A program made the position numbers and the translations under genes. 64,000 nucleotides of DNA from Ailanthus altissimus (lineage: Eukaryota > Streptophyta > Magnoliopsida > Sapindales > Simaroubaceae): positions 3,980,501 through 4,044,500 of the forward strand of contig OX327696.1 of the NCBI GenBank assembly GCA_946807835.1, given 5' to 3'. Of this stretch, positions 49,001 to 58,591 are shown one piece after another (the stretch's first letter is position 1; each line of letters starts with the position of its first letter). The notes below the pieces were generated by a model. That model saw only the letters and a list, made by a program, of their open reading frames with translations, was not told the origin of the DNA and searched no databases.

Positions 49001-51862
49001 CAGAGGCTGAGTATATTGCAGTTACTGAAGCTTGTAAAGAAACCTTGTGGATGAAGAAGTTCCTACAAGAATTGAGTGTGAAGCAAGAGAACTACATAGT
49101 TTACTGTGACAGTCAGAGCGCCATTCACTTGGCAAAGAACCCAACATTCCACTCAAGATCCAAGCACATTGATGTTAGGTATCATTGGGTACGTGACGTA
49201 TTAGAATCAAAACTGTTACAACTTGAAAAGATACATACAAGTGAGAATGGATCGGATATGATGACTAAATCATTGTCCAAGGAGAAGCTTCAAGTTTGTA
49301 AAGGGAAAGCGGGTCTAGTGGATCCTTTCACATGACGTGGAGGGGGAGATTTGTTGGTGGGATCCACATCATGTGGGTCCAGGGGCCTTTGTGTAATTAG
49401 CCATGAAGGGAGCTGAGTGAAATTTGCCATAAGTGCACAGTGCACCATTGTGAGTTTTGTTGATTTTGGCCGAGAAGCAGAAGGCAGAATGCAGAAAACA
49501 GAAAACAGAGAAGAAACGAGAGAATGGGAGAAAATTAAAAACTTAGGGTTTTAGTTTTTCCTTTGATGATTGGATGTCAATTTGAGCTCCGAATTTGCTC
49601 AAATTTTGAAGGTGAGTTCCCAACATCTTGCTCTACAATTCTATCGGATTTGATTTTCGATTTAGCCTCTAATTTAGCATTATCTAGCAAATTTATATTT
49701 AAGGAGAATTTGTTAGATTTATTGTTGTTGAGCCAAGATTAATGTTCTTGATGTTGTGGTGAGCCTCTAGTGGTGATTCTAGAGAGAACATTGTTGTAAT
49801 CCCATTATTATTGCATAGTGGAAGTGTTGATATCGGACTACGGTCCCGTGGTTTTTTCCGAATTGGGTTTTCCACGTAAAAGTTTGGTGTTCATTGTGAT
49901 TGATTGATGGTTAATGTTTGTGGTAATATTGTTGTGCTTACATTGGTGATATATTGCCCATTTTAATAACACAACGTGGGAGAAAGAATTGTTTCCGCTG
50001 TGTAGTATTTTGTGATCTTTCCCAACAAATTTAGCCTCTAGAGAAGCTTTCTTCCTATCCATGGCTGCCTTTGCTTCTCGAAGGTAATCCAATGGGTCAT
50101 CTCTTAATTCAATGGTGAAGGGGAAGATTAAGTAACCAATTTGATTTCCCCACTTTGCTTTGGAGCCCGTCTTCATCATATTGGCTAACTCCTGTTTATG
50201 AATTAATTGTAGAGCAAATAAATATGAAATATTTCAGTAATCCAATTTGATATATATAATGAACTAGAAAATTAATGAATCAGTACTCACTTGAATCCCT
50301 ACAGATGGTCTAAGGTTCATGAAAAATGTTGCTCTGAGACGGATTTTCTCCGGAAGATTGTTACTTGATTCTGATGCTCCCCTATTAATCATGCATTCCC
50401 CTACAATACATTTGACCATAAACCAGGCTTTATATGGTTAATATCAACCCTATTTGATGGAAATTAGTAATTGGACCGAGCCATATGAACAAATGAAAGT
50501 GATTGATCTCACCATATTTCCGATTGAGATACCGAGACAAGCCTGCTTGAGTGACTCCTAGCATAACATCATTGATTGTCTACAGAAACCAAATGCAAGC
50601 GGATATTAGAGGGAGAAAAGAAATATATGAACCCAATTTAGACGTCATTTTTCTGACATGCAAACTCCCAAATAGAGAATGACTCGTACTCTACTCACAG
50701 TATTCATGGCATTCTTCACAAGCTTCACATCATCCAAGCTGACTGATCTATGAACAAATCGGCGAGACCCAGAACCATTACCCCGCAAACCTTTGAGAGG
50801 CGTTTTCGTATCCCTCACGAATGACAGAGTCGTCGCCATAAACATCACAACATCAACGAGAGTGTTCCAAAAGAGTGAGAAAACCAACCACAACTTGAAC
50901 AAGAAATAACTTGTGGAATCAACTTTCTTAACAATCGAAGGAATGGTGGGGGGTTCCTTTGGATCAGAGACTTTACGGGTACAAGCAAGCAAAAGAGACA
51001 TGAGAGAAGTTCCATCACCAAGAGAGTGGTGAACACGAAGAACGGCCACGGATTCGGCATCGGAAGTTTTGACGTTGAGGAGATGAAGATCCCACATCGG
51101 TATTGACATTTTGATCCCAGTTTTGCTTAGGTTCGAGACATAATCTTCCACAAATTTATCAGGTGACTCCATTTTTTGCTCCAAAATTGGTACAATAACG
51201 TGGTTATCTAAATTCACTTTTGTTGGAACCCATTTTAGCACTCCAATCTTCTTATCAATGACCTGCCATTATATTTATATCAACATAAACTATTTAGCTT
51301 GATATGCTTGAACCTTCAGGATTTTGTTTTTGAAAAAAAAAAAAAAACTGATGGCCACAGCCTGGGCTAACCCTCCTTGCGGTCCGCCCCTAATAAAGAC
51401 TATTATGCAAATGAAAAAAGAAATAACCCTTTTTTGAGTAGGGAAAAATATTAAGCAACGAAAAAAAAAAGTTGATTACAGTCCTAACGACTGTTGTTGG
51501 TCGTATGGATTGCTTACCTGCAAACTAGAGAAACGATAGTGCTTAAGCATCGAATGTTCTAAATTTTCCTTGATCACTTCTGGGTTGATCTTAGACTTTA
51601 AGCCAATCATCACAATGATGTAGACATTGGAGTCAGGTTCATGAAACATACGAGCCATTGGACTCAAGGGTTGATCTTCCTTGCTACTTTCGGACAAGAA
51701 TTCTTCAACATTTGAGTTCACTTTGATGGGCTTAAGACCTAACATTCTTAATAATATTGAATAAACTTCTCTAAACTTATTTGGGAAATTAAGCGTAGAA
51801 GAGGAAGATAGAGGCTGGCTTGTGCTTCTCTCTTTGAAATGTGGATCTCCTTTTATAGGCAT
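43004..51862 (-). CDS. WSD1-like: WSD1-like wax ester synthase/DGAT, split by Copia-3
   Basis: Seven exons read on the minus strand, all with GT-AG borders and phase 0 except the exon 3/4 junction: 51862-51518, 51262-50699, 50579-50513, 50400-50291, 50191-50033 plus 44628-44581, 44266-44144 and 43177-43004. Joined they give about 529 codons. The family catalytic motif HHxxxDG is HHSLGDG at residues ~193-199. LSPMARMFHEPDSN starts the core near residue 68. Later markers are PLKGLRG, TINDVMLGVTQAGLSRYL, FSNVMGPQEEISIYGHPIAYVAPS and IPDPHQLCDDL. Homologues join fatty acyl-CoA to fatty alcohols or diacylglycerol (cuticular wax, ER membrane). A segment near residues 235-260 is hydrophobic. The N-terminus is longer than in typical ~480-residue members. 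Copia-3 cuts exon 5 with no other lesion seen, so this allele should not make the full enzyme. Confidence 0.88.
43178..44143 (-). other. WSD1-like: WSD gene intron 6
   Basis: The donor is GTAAAA after codon PN at 44144 and the acceptor is TGCAG before GLMIHVV at 43177. The intron is AT-rich with no gene. Reading through it yields a false C-terminus (KSLMVNW..., stop near 44039), which explains the frame at 44039-44239. Confidence 0.7.
44624..44628. other. Copia-3 target site duplication, left
   Basis: AATTT directly before the 5' LTR, identical to 50028-50032. Removing the element and one copy restores WSD exon 5 in frame. Confidence 0.95.
44629..45304 (+). mobile_element. Copia-3 5' LTR
   Basis: 676 bp, starting TGTTGGTGGG and ending CCCAATA. 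The terminal C>T change weakens the right inverted end (CCAACA in the 3' copy). Transcription of the element should start inside it, but no TATA box was assigned. Confidence 0.95.
45308..45319 (+). other. Copia-3 primer binding site
   Basis: TGGTATCAGAGC, the exact initiator-Met tRNA site of plant Copia elements, three bases after the 5' LTR. Confidence 0.95.
45358..49335 (+). CDS. Copia-3 gag-pol polyprotein
   Basis: An unbroken 1325-residue polyprotein; the ATG at 45358 is the first in a frame that is open a little further upstream. Domains in order: gag (about 1-230), zinc knuckle CYHCNKMGHIKREC (234-247), aspartic protease with WVIDSGA (Asp ~298), integrase with HHCC (HKRLGH...CDHC) and a DDE core (Asp ~489, Asp ~551 in RADNGGEY, Glu ~586 in NGVAER), RT with DVKTAFLHGDLEE and YVDD (~1003-1006), and RNase H with Asp ~1175, Glu ~1216 and Asp ~1251. 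It ends 16 bp before the 3' LTR. All key residues are present, so it is likely competent. Order PR-IN-RT-RH is diagnostic of Copia. Confidence 0.97.
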   Translation: MDENSACMIKLKAWNYAIWKSRMEDLLFVKDLHEPIEGDAVKPEKMSDKEWIQLHRKCVGTIRQWIDQSVFHHVAKETKADVMWRKLESIYEQPTPQNKANLMKRLVNLKYKEGRSIAEHTSEFQGLVNQLTTMNISLDDELQALLLLSSLPDSWETLVVSVNNSAPNGKLTVEMVKDRMQNEEARRKNAGMSSSETETLVTEKHERRGRSQSRSSGNNNYRGRSKSQRKNVKCYHCNKMGHIKRECRIWKREQAMERGESQKNEQVSNTVVADGDMTIAYDENSINLTCHTSDWVIDSGASFHVTSNCDFFTSYTSGDFGYVRMGNDGASKIVGIGDIYLESSVGSRLLLKDVRHVPEMRLNLISTGKLDDDGYCNYFGEGKWKLTKGSIILAKGRKVNTLYVMEAKLIKEDVNVAAKESDIELWHKRLGHISEKGLQVLVKKNFLPSFTGKSLKPCDHCLAGKAHRVAFRNSYPSRRANLLDLIHTDVCTMQTRTRGGALYFVTFIDDCSRKVWIFALKSKDQVLDVFKDFHVKVERGTGRQLKCVRADNGGEYRGPFEQYCRSHGIRLEKTVPKTPQQNGVAERMNRTIQERIRCMLSDAKLPKYFWGEAMRTAVDLINLSPSAPLDDDVPERVWTGKDVSYKHLRVFGCRAFVHIPKDERSKLDNKAKECIFLGYAHEDFGYRLWDPVSQKIIRSRDVTFLEDQIVDGVEKDEKPQECDEIPIPDTSRSVLPPVVYDDYEGDAQEDFDDRVDDDGPAEQVEQAPQESFDPPVEPQLRRSMRERHHSSKYPPHEYVMLTDGGEPENFQEVMSHQHKNEWFKAMQEEIKSLHENHTYELSKLPKGKRALKNKWVYRLKTENNSQLRYKARLVVKGFGQKKGIDFEEIFSPVVKMSSIRVVLGLAASLNLEIEQLDVKTAFLHGDLEEEIYMEQPEGFRVKGKEDLVCKLKKSLYGLKQAPRQWYKKFDSFMENHGFSRTTSDHCVFMKRFADNDFIILLLYVDDMLIIGHDGSKIEGLKRELSKSFAMKDLGQAKQILGMKISRDRKNEKLWLSQENYIERVLERFNMSKAKPVSSPLAGHFKLNSKQCPTSEKEKEEMGAVPYASAVGSLMYAMVCTRPDIAHAVGVVSRFLSNPGKEHWTAVKWIFRYLRGTSKTCLCFGGDKSVLYGYTDADMAGDVDSRKSTSGYLITFAGGAVSWQSRLQKCVALSTTEAEYIAVTEACKETLWMKKFLQELSVKQENYIVYCDSQSAIHLAKNPTFHSRSKHIDVRYHWVRDVLESKLLQLEKIHTSENGSDMMTKSLSKEKLQVCKGKAGLVDPFT
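49339..49349 (+). other. Copia-3 polypurine tract
   Basis: ggagggggaga lies between the gag-pol stop (49333-49335) and the 3' LTR start (49352). It is the expected plus-strand primer site. Confidence 0.9.
49352..50027 (+). mobile_element. Copia-3 3' LTR
   Basis: 676 bp, TGTTGGTGGG to CCCAACA, almost identical to the 5' LTR. It reads toward the start of the WSD gene on the opposite strand, so it could produce antisense transcript across exons 5 to 1. Confidence 0.95.
50028..50032. other. Copia-3 target site duplication, right
   Basis: AATTT directly after the 3' LTR, identical to 44624-44628; the remainder of WSD exon 5 follows at 50033. Confidence 0.95.
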
Positions 51863-53168
51863 CAAAATGCATGCATTTGAAAAGAATCTGAGGAAGAAAG
51901 GAAACGGTGTCGTAGATTTGACAACTTTAGTACAAATTATTTCAAAGGCATGAGAAATACGTGCTCAAATTGGAAGGTTTCAATTCAATCTTTTCTACTC
52001 GTGGTCGCTAAAAGTGCTTTTCAGGAAGTACTCAAAACCAACTATCAGCTTAATTGCTCACAACAGGTAAATAGCCACCTATACATTTAGAGAAAAACAA
52101 TACTAAATATCTTAATTATATTTTAAGATCTTTAGTATTAAAGTCAAAGTTAATACTGAAGTATTAAGTCGAAGTTAAAATGGCTAAGTGTCAATCTCGC
52201 TAAAGTTAATTCATGAACCAGTGCCATCACTTTTTTGGTGACAAAACCTTATTGTATTTGCAAATAACAAATGTTATTTTCATTCTATCACAAACAATAT
52301 TACAAGAACACATGAACCAGTGCCATCACCTTTTTAGTGAAAAACCTGTATTTGTATTCACAAGTGTTATTTTTGCTGCCCCTGAAACTAGAGTATTTCT
52401 CACCCACATTAAATATGCCAGACGATATCTAATTGGATTTATCTTGAATTTGCAACTAAATTAAAATAAACTATGTTTGAGATTGAAGTATAATGACTTT
52501 TTATTTTAGAGTTGTCATAGAATATAATCTTTAAATGTTAAATATAAGTGAGAAAATGAGTATAAATATTAATTTCTAGATAAGAGGAAAATTACAAGGA
52601 GATTTATGAAAAGAATAAAGTTTAAAAACTTTTAAGCTTCTGAAAAAGAACAAAGGAGAAGAGCGTTGATTCTTTGGGAATCATAAGTTTTTACTTTCAA
52701 AAAATAAATAAAACGTTCCTAAAAGAAAGTGAAATCCTCACTTTCTTATAACGGGTGATTAATTGAAACAAGAAATTAAGTGCAATGCAGCGTGGAAACA
52801 ATATTAGATATCATTTTAGTGTATGTATCAAATTTATAAGATAAAACACTTACAAAAGAGTAAGAAAATTCTCTATGAAATAATAAAATGAAATATTAAT
52901 AATAATTGAATGAGGAAAAAAAATAAAATATCAAACTTATTTATAACTAATAATTTTAGTACTAATTCTAATAAGAAAATAAATAATCCAATCCAACTAA
53001 GAAAGATTCTTATCTAAAATAAACTAAATATAAGATCTAATTAATATATAAACTAGGACTACTAATTAGACTTGAATTTTCTATGTCAAAATGATAATAA
53101 ATATTTCTAATTGTTATTGTGGATGAATTTAAATCCTACTCAAATTGAACACCCCAACTTTATAAATA
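51863..53168. other. Upstream flank of WSD gene, no further gene seen
   Basis: This AT-rich region should include the WSD promoter and leader. The only structure noted is the short duplication at 52211-52375. The 83-codon frame at 52213-52464 crosses that duplication and is not recognised. Confidence 0.45.
52211..52375. repeat. Imperfect direct repeat, ~100-bp spacing
   Basis: Two copies of a ~65-bp unit start atgaaccagtgccatcac at 52213 and 52311 and both end near tgttattttt. Small indels separate them. Confidence 0.8.
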
Positions 53169-53173
53169 TTAAC

Positions 53174-53853
53174 TATTAAAGCGGAAGCCCACAAATAAGT
53201 AATATATCTCAAGTAATATAATGCAAAAAAAGTAATTAAAACTAAAGAGAGAAAGGTAGAAGAATAATACACAGAATTTACGTGATTCGATAATTTATCT
53301 ATATTCATTGCGGATCAAGATCACACACTCTTATTATTGAATCTCAAGGCACTCACAAAGTATGCCTTTTACAAGAAAGAATCGCAAAGTAATCACTCTC
53401 TCTTACAACCAAGGAGTTTTCTCTCACTAAGAATTATAAAGTATGTTTAACCACAAAGATCTCACTCTAATCACAAAGATTTGTGTCTTCTCACTGAGAC
53501 TGTCCCTAAGATATGTTTACAAGCCAATAGAGAGCCTTTATATATGCTTTAAGATGACGTAGATTTACTATAAACGTATGAGAGTCGTATTAGAGAGTCC
53601 TAGAACAAGTGAGAGACGGAACAAGACTAAACAAAATGAAAAATAAATTATATGTTGGGCATTCCCATCTGGGTGTCGCAGCGCTCAAGCTCTGTTTTAG
53701 ACACTGTGACGCCCACAACCTGGTGTCCACGCCTGGATACTGCCACTTGCGTCTTTCACCTCCTTTCATGTCCGTCTTCAATTCTTGCTTACCCAACGCA
53801 CTTGATTTGCTCTCTAAATCATATCCCGATTATTTTTAATCAATTTTCTCACA
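53174..53853 (-). mobile_element. Copia-4 3' LTR (left)
   Basis: 680 bp, plus-strand ends tattaaagc and tctcaca. It aligns with 57913-58586, for example in gatcaagatcacacactcttattatt. Both terminal dinucleotides have partly decayed at the left end (TG to TA). Confidence 0.85.
53652..53790. repeat. GC-rich module in Copia-4 3' LTR
   Basis: Cores such as gtgtcgcagcgctc and cactgtgacgccc occur in a GC-rich island of the LTR. Compared with the 5' LTR copy it lacks the first strong palindromes and has an extra unit near 53718-53738. Many changes look like CpG to TpG/CpA decay. Confidence 0.6.
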
Positions 53854-54011
53854 AATACCCTACTTGATTCAAAATCATTCACAAAGTAATTCGATCTCTC
53901 ATCTCCGCATCTTTGGTCACCTTCACAAAGTAGTGACTTCGGTTAAGTCCTTACATAGGATAAACTTAACCGAGGCAGTGGCTTAGTCAACATGTCAGCA
54001 AGATTTTTAGA

Positions 54012-55200
54012 TTACGTTATCTTCGTTAGACTAACTTTACCACTTTGGACAATCTCTCGAATGTAATGGAGCCGTACATCAATGTGTTTAGACATCTCGT
54101 AGAATAGTTTATGCTTATTTAGGTGTATGGCACTCTGGCTATCATAATATATACCGGTGTTCACATCTTTAGTAGCCATTACCTTCACGCATATGCCTTT
54201 CAACGACACGGCCTCCTTAATAGCTTCACCAACAGCTATATACTCTACCTCTGTGGTAGATAGTATAACCATATGTTATAGAACTGATCTCCAATATATA
54301 CTACACCCAAACACTATGAATACGTAACCTGTCAATGATATTCTCTTATATAGATCACCTGCATGATCTGAGTCTATGTATCCTCTTACCATTACACTAT
54401 TGTTCTCATCCCTTTTATACATTAATCCGTGGTTCGACATCCCCTTGAAATATCTCAAAATCTACTTCATTGCAAGCTAATAATCTTTACCTAGATTTGT
54501 CATATATCTACTCAGTATACTCACAACCTGTACTATGTCTAGTCGTATGCAAACTATTGCATACATGTGCTCTCTACAGCATTTGCATACAGTACTTTAC
54601 TCATCTGCAGTTTCTCCTCTTCGGATGTCGGCAACTATGCTGCTGAAAGTTTGAAATACATGACAAAATAAGTAGAGACAACCTTTGCGTTGAATATGCC
54701 AAACTTTTCTAAAATTTTGAGTATATAATGCTGTTAAGACAAAATGATAACATCTCTTCTTTCCCTCACAATATTCATACCCAATATTCTCTTCGTTGCT
54801 CCTAAATCCTTCATCTCAAACTTGTCACTCAACTGCTTCTTGAGCTTCTGTATTTCTTTCGTATTTTTACATGCGATCAACAATCATCGACGTATAGAAG
54901 CAAATACATCATCCCATAACTTATGTTCTTAAAGTACACACATCCGTCATACTTGCTCCTACTAAATTCACAAGCCATTATAAACTCATCAAATCTCCTA
55001 TACCACTGTCTAGGTGATTGCTTTAACTCATATAATGACTTCTTTAGCAAACAAGCATAATCTACTTTTCTGCACTCTTTGAACCCTTGCAGCAGTGTCA
55101 TGTATATCGTCTCTTCAAACTCTCTATACAGAAAAACTATCTTTACATCCATCTGCTCTAAATGTAAATCAAGATTTGGACACATGGTTAACAAAATTCT
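54012..55200 (-). pseudogene. Copia-4 RT and RNase H relic
   Basis: RT frame at 54877-55194 carries MDVKIVFLYREFEETIYM, LKKSLYELKQSPRQWYRRFDEF and LLLYVDD (the catalytic YVDD survives). RNase H frames at 54276-54458 (YIDSDHAGDL) and 54012-54272 (LSTTEVEYIAVGEA, YYDSQSAIHL, SKHIDVRLHYIRE) follow. Stops between them break the frame. Confidence 0.8.
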
Positions 55201-55469
55201 AATAGATGTGTACTTGACAACTAGAGAGAATATCTTATAAAAGTCAACTCCCTCTCTCTGAGTAAAATCTTATGCAACTAACCTAGCTTTGAATCTCGTA
55301 GGCTCTATCCCTAGTATCCCCTTCTTCACCTTATACACCTACTTGCACCAACTAGTTTCTTTCGAGGCCTTTTCACCAACTTCCAGGTACTATTTTTCTC
55401 AAGAGAACTAATCTCTTCTTCTATAGCTTACTGTCATTCATTTTTATTTTCACTCTTTATAACCTCACC

Positions 55470-56670
55470 ATATGTTCAAGGCTCATCAAACTCAAGAGTG
55501 TAAGTAGAGTTAAAGGTGTGAGCAACCAAATCTACTTGTGCATACCTAATTTGTGAGTTTATCATTCTCTTTAGCCTGTCTCTAGCCAGCTTGTACTCTT
55601 TAAGTTCTATCTCAAAAGTCCTAGTCTGTCTTTGGGTGGACTTTGAAGAACTCATCGAAGTTCTTGATTTATCTTTAAGGATCTCATTGTTGAAGTGCTG
55701 ATCTAGGGGCATATCAAATCTATTCACAAGCTCCACTTCAACTTCTATTGACTCAGGTGCTGAGTCTTCCTTGGATATAGGTTCTTCTTTCTCATCCTTT
55801 TGGAAGACTTTCAGCATAGTCATCTAATCGAACGTCACGTTACAACTTATGATACTTCTTGGTGGTACTAAGTCATTACACCACACCTTGTATCATTTCA
55901 CTCCTTTAACATATCCTATGAATACCCTTTTGATAGCTCTAGGTTCCAACGTTTTCTCCTTAACATGTACAAAGGTAGGGTAACCAAAAATTCTAAGGTG
56001 GCTATATTTAGAAGGATTGTCATATCATTTCTCTTCTGATATCTTGAAATCAATTGCTGATGAAGGACTTCTATTAATCAAATAAGCTAATGTTACTACA
56101 ACTTCTCCCTAACATTCCTTGGACATCTTTACATTGATAAGCATGCATTTAATCATTTCAATTAGAGTTTTATTCATCATTTCAACTATGCCATTCTGCT
56201 GTGGTATTTATCTTACCATTCTATGCCTTGCAATCTCATGCTTGGCACAAAATCCGTCAAACTCTCTATTACAAAACTCGAGGCTATTGTTAGTTTTCAG
56301 CCTTCATCCTTTTACCAATTTAATTTTCAACAAAAGCCTTCCAAGTCTTGAACGCATCAAATTCTTGATCCTTACTCTTCAACACATAGATCTATAGCTT
56401 CCTTAAATAATCATCAATCAAACTAAAAAAAATACTTAGCACCACTACAAGTAGCTATCTAAGTTGGTCTCTAAAGATCCGAGTATATGTAGTCAAAAGT
56501 CCCTTTAGTCTTGTGCTCACCAGTATTAAACCTCACCTTATGTGTTTTCCTAAGCACGCAATGCTCACAAAACTCTAATGGCTGGAATTTATCCTCACCA
56601 AACGCCTTTTGACTAAATAACTCCTTCAAGTTTCTCTCGCATAGGTGTGCCAGTCTAAGATGCCACAACT
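55470..56670 (-). pseudogene. Copia-4 integrase relic and linker
   Basis: The integrase zinc-binding part is at 56471-56668: WHLRLAHLCERNL, then CEHCVLRKTHKVRF (HHCC), then TFDYIYSDL with the first catalytic Asp. The core between 55900 and 56470 is broken. The linker toward RT is the acidic frame 55476-55823. Confidence 0.75.
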
Positions 56671-56765
56671 TGGTTTAATATTCTCATCATCAACAGAGAA
56701 TAATGCATAACCACTCACAACTTTACCCTTAAGCATATAGATACCTTTGTGCTTCTCTCCTCTCA

Positions 56766-57830
56766 TTACAATACTCTCAAAACTCCTCCATCGATCTTGA
56801 TGAAATACTCATTCTGGTCTAAAGTCCCTAGCAAGATCAAATTTCTCTTGAGGTCAGGAATATACCTAACATCTGTCAACTCTCTCACTCGCCCATCATA
56901 TAGTTTAAGTTTAATACTACTAATTTCCATTATCTGATATGCAACATCATTACCCATTAACACCTACTACCACTAATGGGCTGAAAATTTATAAACCAAG
57001 ACTTGTGCGAGCACATGTGAAATGTACAACCAGAATCAAGAACCCATTGTTCAACATTCTTACCATCAGTAGCGACGAGTGTATCTGTGCTGTCATAGCT
57101 ATCATCATAGGCAAGTGCAGCGTCTATTTTCTTCTTGTCTTATGCTTTCTTCTCTAGATAGTCCTTTATGAATTGCCCCTCTTTTTTTGCTGCAATAACA
57201 CTTCCTATGAGTCTTAGACTTCGATCTTGAGCCTTTTTTTTTCCTTTCATCTCTATATAAGGGCCTCTCACTTATAGATAAACTTTCTGCATTACCCATC
57301 TGCTTTCTAAATAACTTTGAGTTTAATGATGATTTCACATCATTCATCGTTAAACTCTTTTTTTCGCAGAGTAACGTATTAATAAAGTTCTCATAAATCT
57401 TAGGGAGTGAACTCAGTAGGATAATTGCTCTATCTTCATCTTTTCTCTTAATGTTGACGGACTCAAGACCAAGAATGATCTTATTGAAGGCGTCTATATG
57501 ATCTTTAATCGATGTCCCCTCTGACATAGACAGCTAATACAATTTCTTCTTTATATGCAATCTGTTGGCCAATAATATTTGCATACAAAAGAAGTTAAGC
57601 TTCTTCTAAAGATAAATCGTCATCATCTCACCTGCTACTTTCCTCAGTACTTCATCGCTCAATGATAGAACGATTATGCTGTGAGCTCTTTCTTGAATGT
57701 TCACTCTTTCTGTTTCAGCTTTAAATGCCTCTGACATTTTTTCTTCTTCACTAGATAGAGCTACAGTCTCCTCTAATGTTGAGCCTAACCGTTGACTCAC
57801 CAATAATGCCTTAACCTTTTTTTTCATAGA
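56766..57830 (-). pseudogene. Copia-4 gag and protease relic
   Basis: The gag frame at 57105-57527 has IKDHIDAFNKIILGLESVNIKRKDEDRAIILLSSLPKIYENF, typical of Copia gag (UBN2-like), with a degraded zinc knuckle (KCYCSKKRGAIHKGL). An earlier gag piece is at 57606-57827. The protease region near 56766-56963 reads GNDVAYQIMEI and VRYIPDLKRNLILLGTLD. None is intact. Confidence 0.7.
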
Positions 57831-57897
57831 TTGAAGTCATTCATAGTTGAATTTCTCTACCTCATACTTGAGTGTGGCCATGTCTATTTAGAATCAA

Positions 57898-57909
57898 GTT
57901 CTGATACCA
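57898..57909 (-). other. Copia-4 primer binding site
   Basis: On the minus strand TGGTATCAGAAC, one mismatch from the initiator-Met tRNA site, three bases inside the 5' LTR. It fixes the orientation. Confidence 0.85.
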
Positions 57910-57912
57910 GTT

Positions 57913-58586
57913 TGTTGAAGCAGAAGTACACAAACAAGCAATATATCCCAAGTAATATAATGCAGAAACAAGTAATTAAGAAACTTAAGAGAGAAAGGTA
58001 GAAGAAGAATACACAAAATTTACATGGTTCAGTAACTTGCCTATATCCACGACAGATCAAGATCACACACTCTTATTATTAAATCTCAAGGCACTCACAA
58101 AGTAATCACTCTCTCTTGCAACCAATGGGTTTTCTCTTAGTAAGAATTACAAAGTATGTTTGATCACAAAGATCTCACTCTAATCATAAATATTTGTATT
58201 TTTTCATTAAGATTGTCCCTAAGATATGTTTACAAGCCAATAGAAATCTTTTATATAGGTTTTAAGATAACTTAGGTTTACCCTAAACATATGAAGTTGT
58301 ATTAGAGAGTTCTGGAACAAGTGGAAGACAAACAAGACTAAACAAAACAGGAAACAAATTCTGCGCTAGGCGCTGCGGCGCCTAACTCCTGGCGCCGCAG
58401 TGTGGGGTATTCTTGCCTGGATGTTATGGCGTTCAGGCTCTATTTTGGGCGTTGCAGTGCTCACGCCTGACCATCGCGACTTGCATCTTTCGCCTCTTTT
58501 CGCGTTCATCTTCGATTTTTGTATCCCAACACACTTGACTTCCTTTTCAAATCATATCTCAATAATTTTTAATTAATTTTTTTACA
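57913..58586 (-). mobile_element. Copia-4 5' LTR (right)
   Basis: 674 bp; on the plus strand it begins TGTTGAAGC and ends TTTTACA. It contains the best preserved GC-rich module of this family at 58360-58505. Confidence 0.85.
58360..58505. repeat. GC-rich module in Copia-4 5' LTR
   Basis: It contains taggcgctgcggcgccta at 58367-58384 (7-bp perfect arms), gcctg/caggc arms spanning 58415-58438, and a ggcgt/acgcc pair about 58460-58480. It resembles the modules at 2.5, 9.5 and 18.5 kb in style but not in exact sequence. Confidence 0.7.
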
Positions 58587-58591
58587 TTAAC

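Larger units (their letters stand above)
44629..50027 (+). mobile_element. Copia-3, full-length intact Copia element (5399 bp)
   Basis: It has two 676-bp LTRs (44629-45304, 49352-50027), a PBS at 45308, one uninterrupted gag-pol frame, a polypurine tract at 49339-49349 and a perfect AATTT duplication. The LTRs differ at two positions by eye: a C/T in the tttttccc run, and the 5' LTR ends CAATA instead of CAACA. This indicates a very recent insertion. It lies antisense inside exon 5 of the WSD gene. Gag and pol wording fits the Tork/TNT1 group; that lineage is an inference. Confidence 0.95.
53174..58586 (-). mobile_element. Copia-4, full-length but decayed Copia element
   Basis: LTRs at 53174-53853 and 57913-58586 enclose Copia gag-pol relics on the minus strand. 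A perfect TTAAC duplication flanks it (53169-53173 and 58587-58591). A PBS lies next to the right LTR, which is therefore the 5' LTR. Length, 5413 bp, is normal for Copia, but many stops and frameshifts and clearly diverged LTRs mark an old insertion. Both LTRs contain a GC-rich module of different unit number. Confidence 0.9.

Noticed and set aside
49838..50179. 113-codon minus frame crossing from WSD exon 5 into the Copia-3 LTR
   Set aside because: The N-terminal half is true exon 5, but the rest (FVGKDHKIL onward) is LTR read backwards; it is an accidental fusion at the insertion point.
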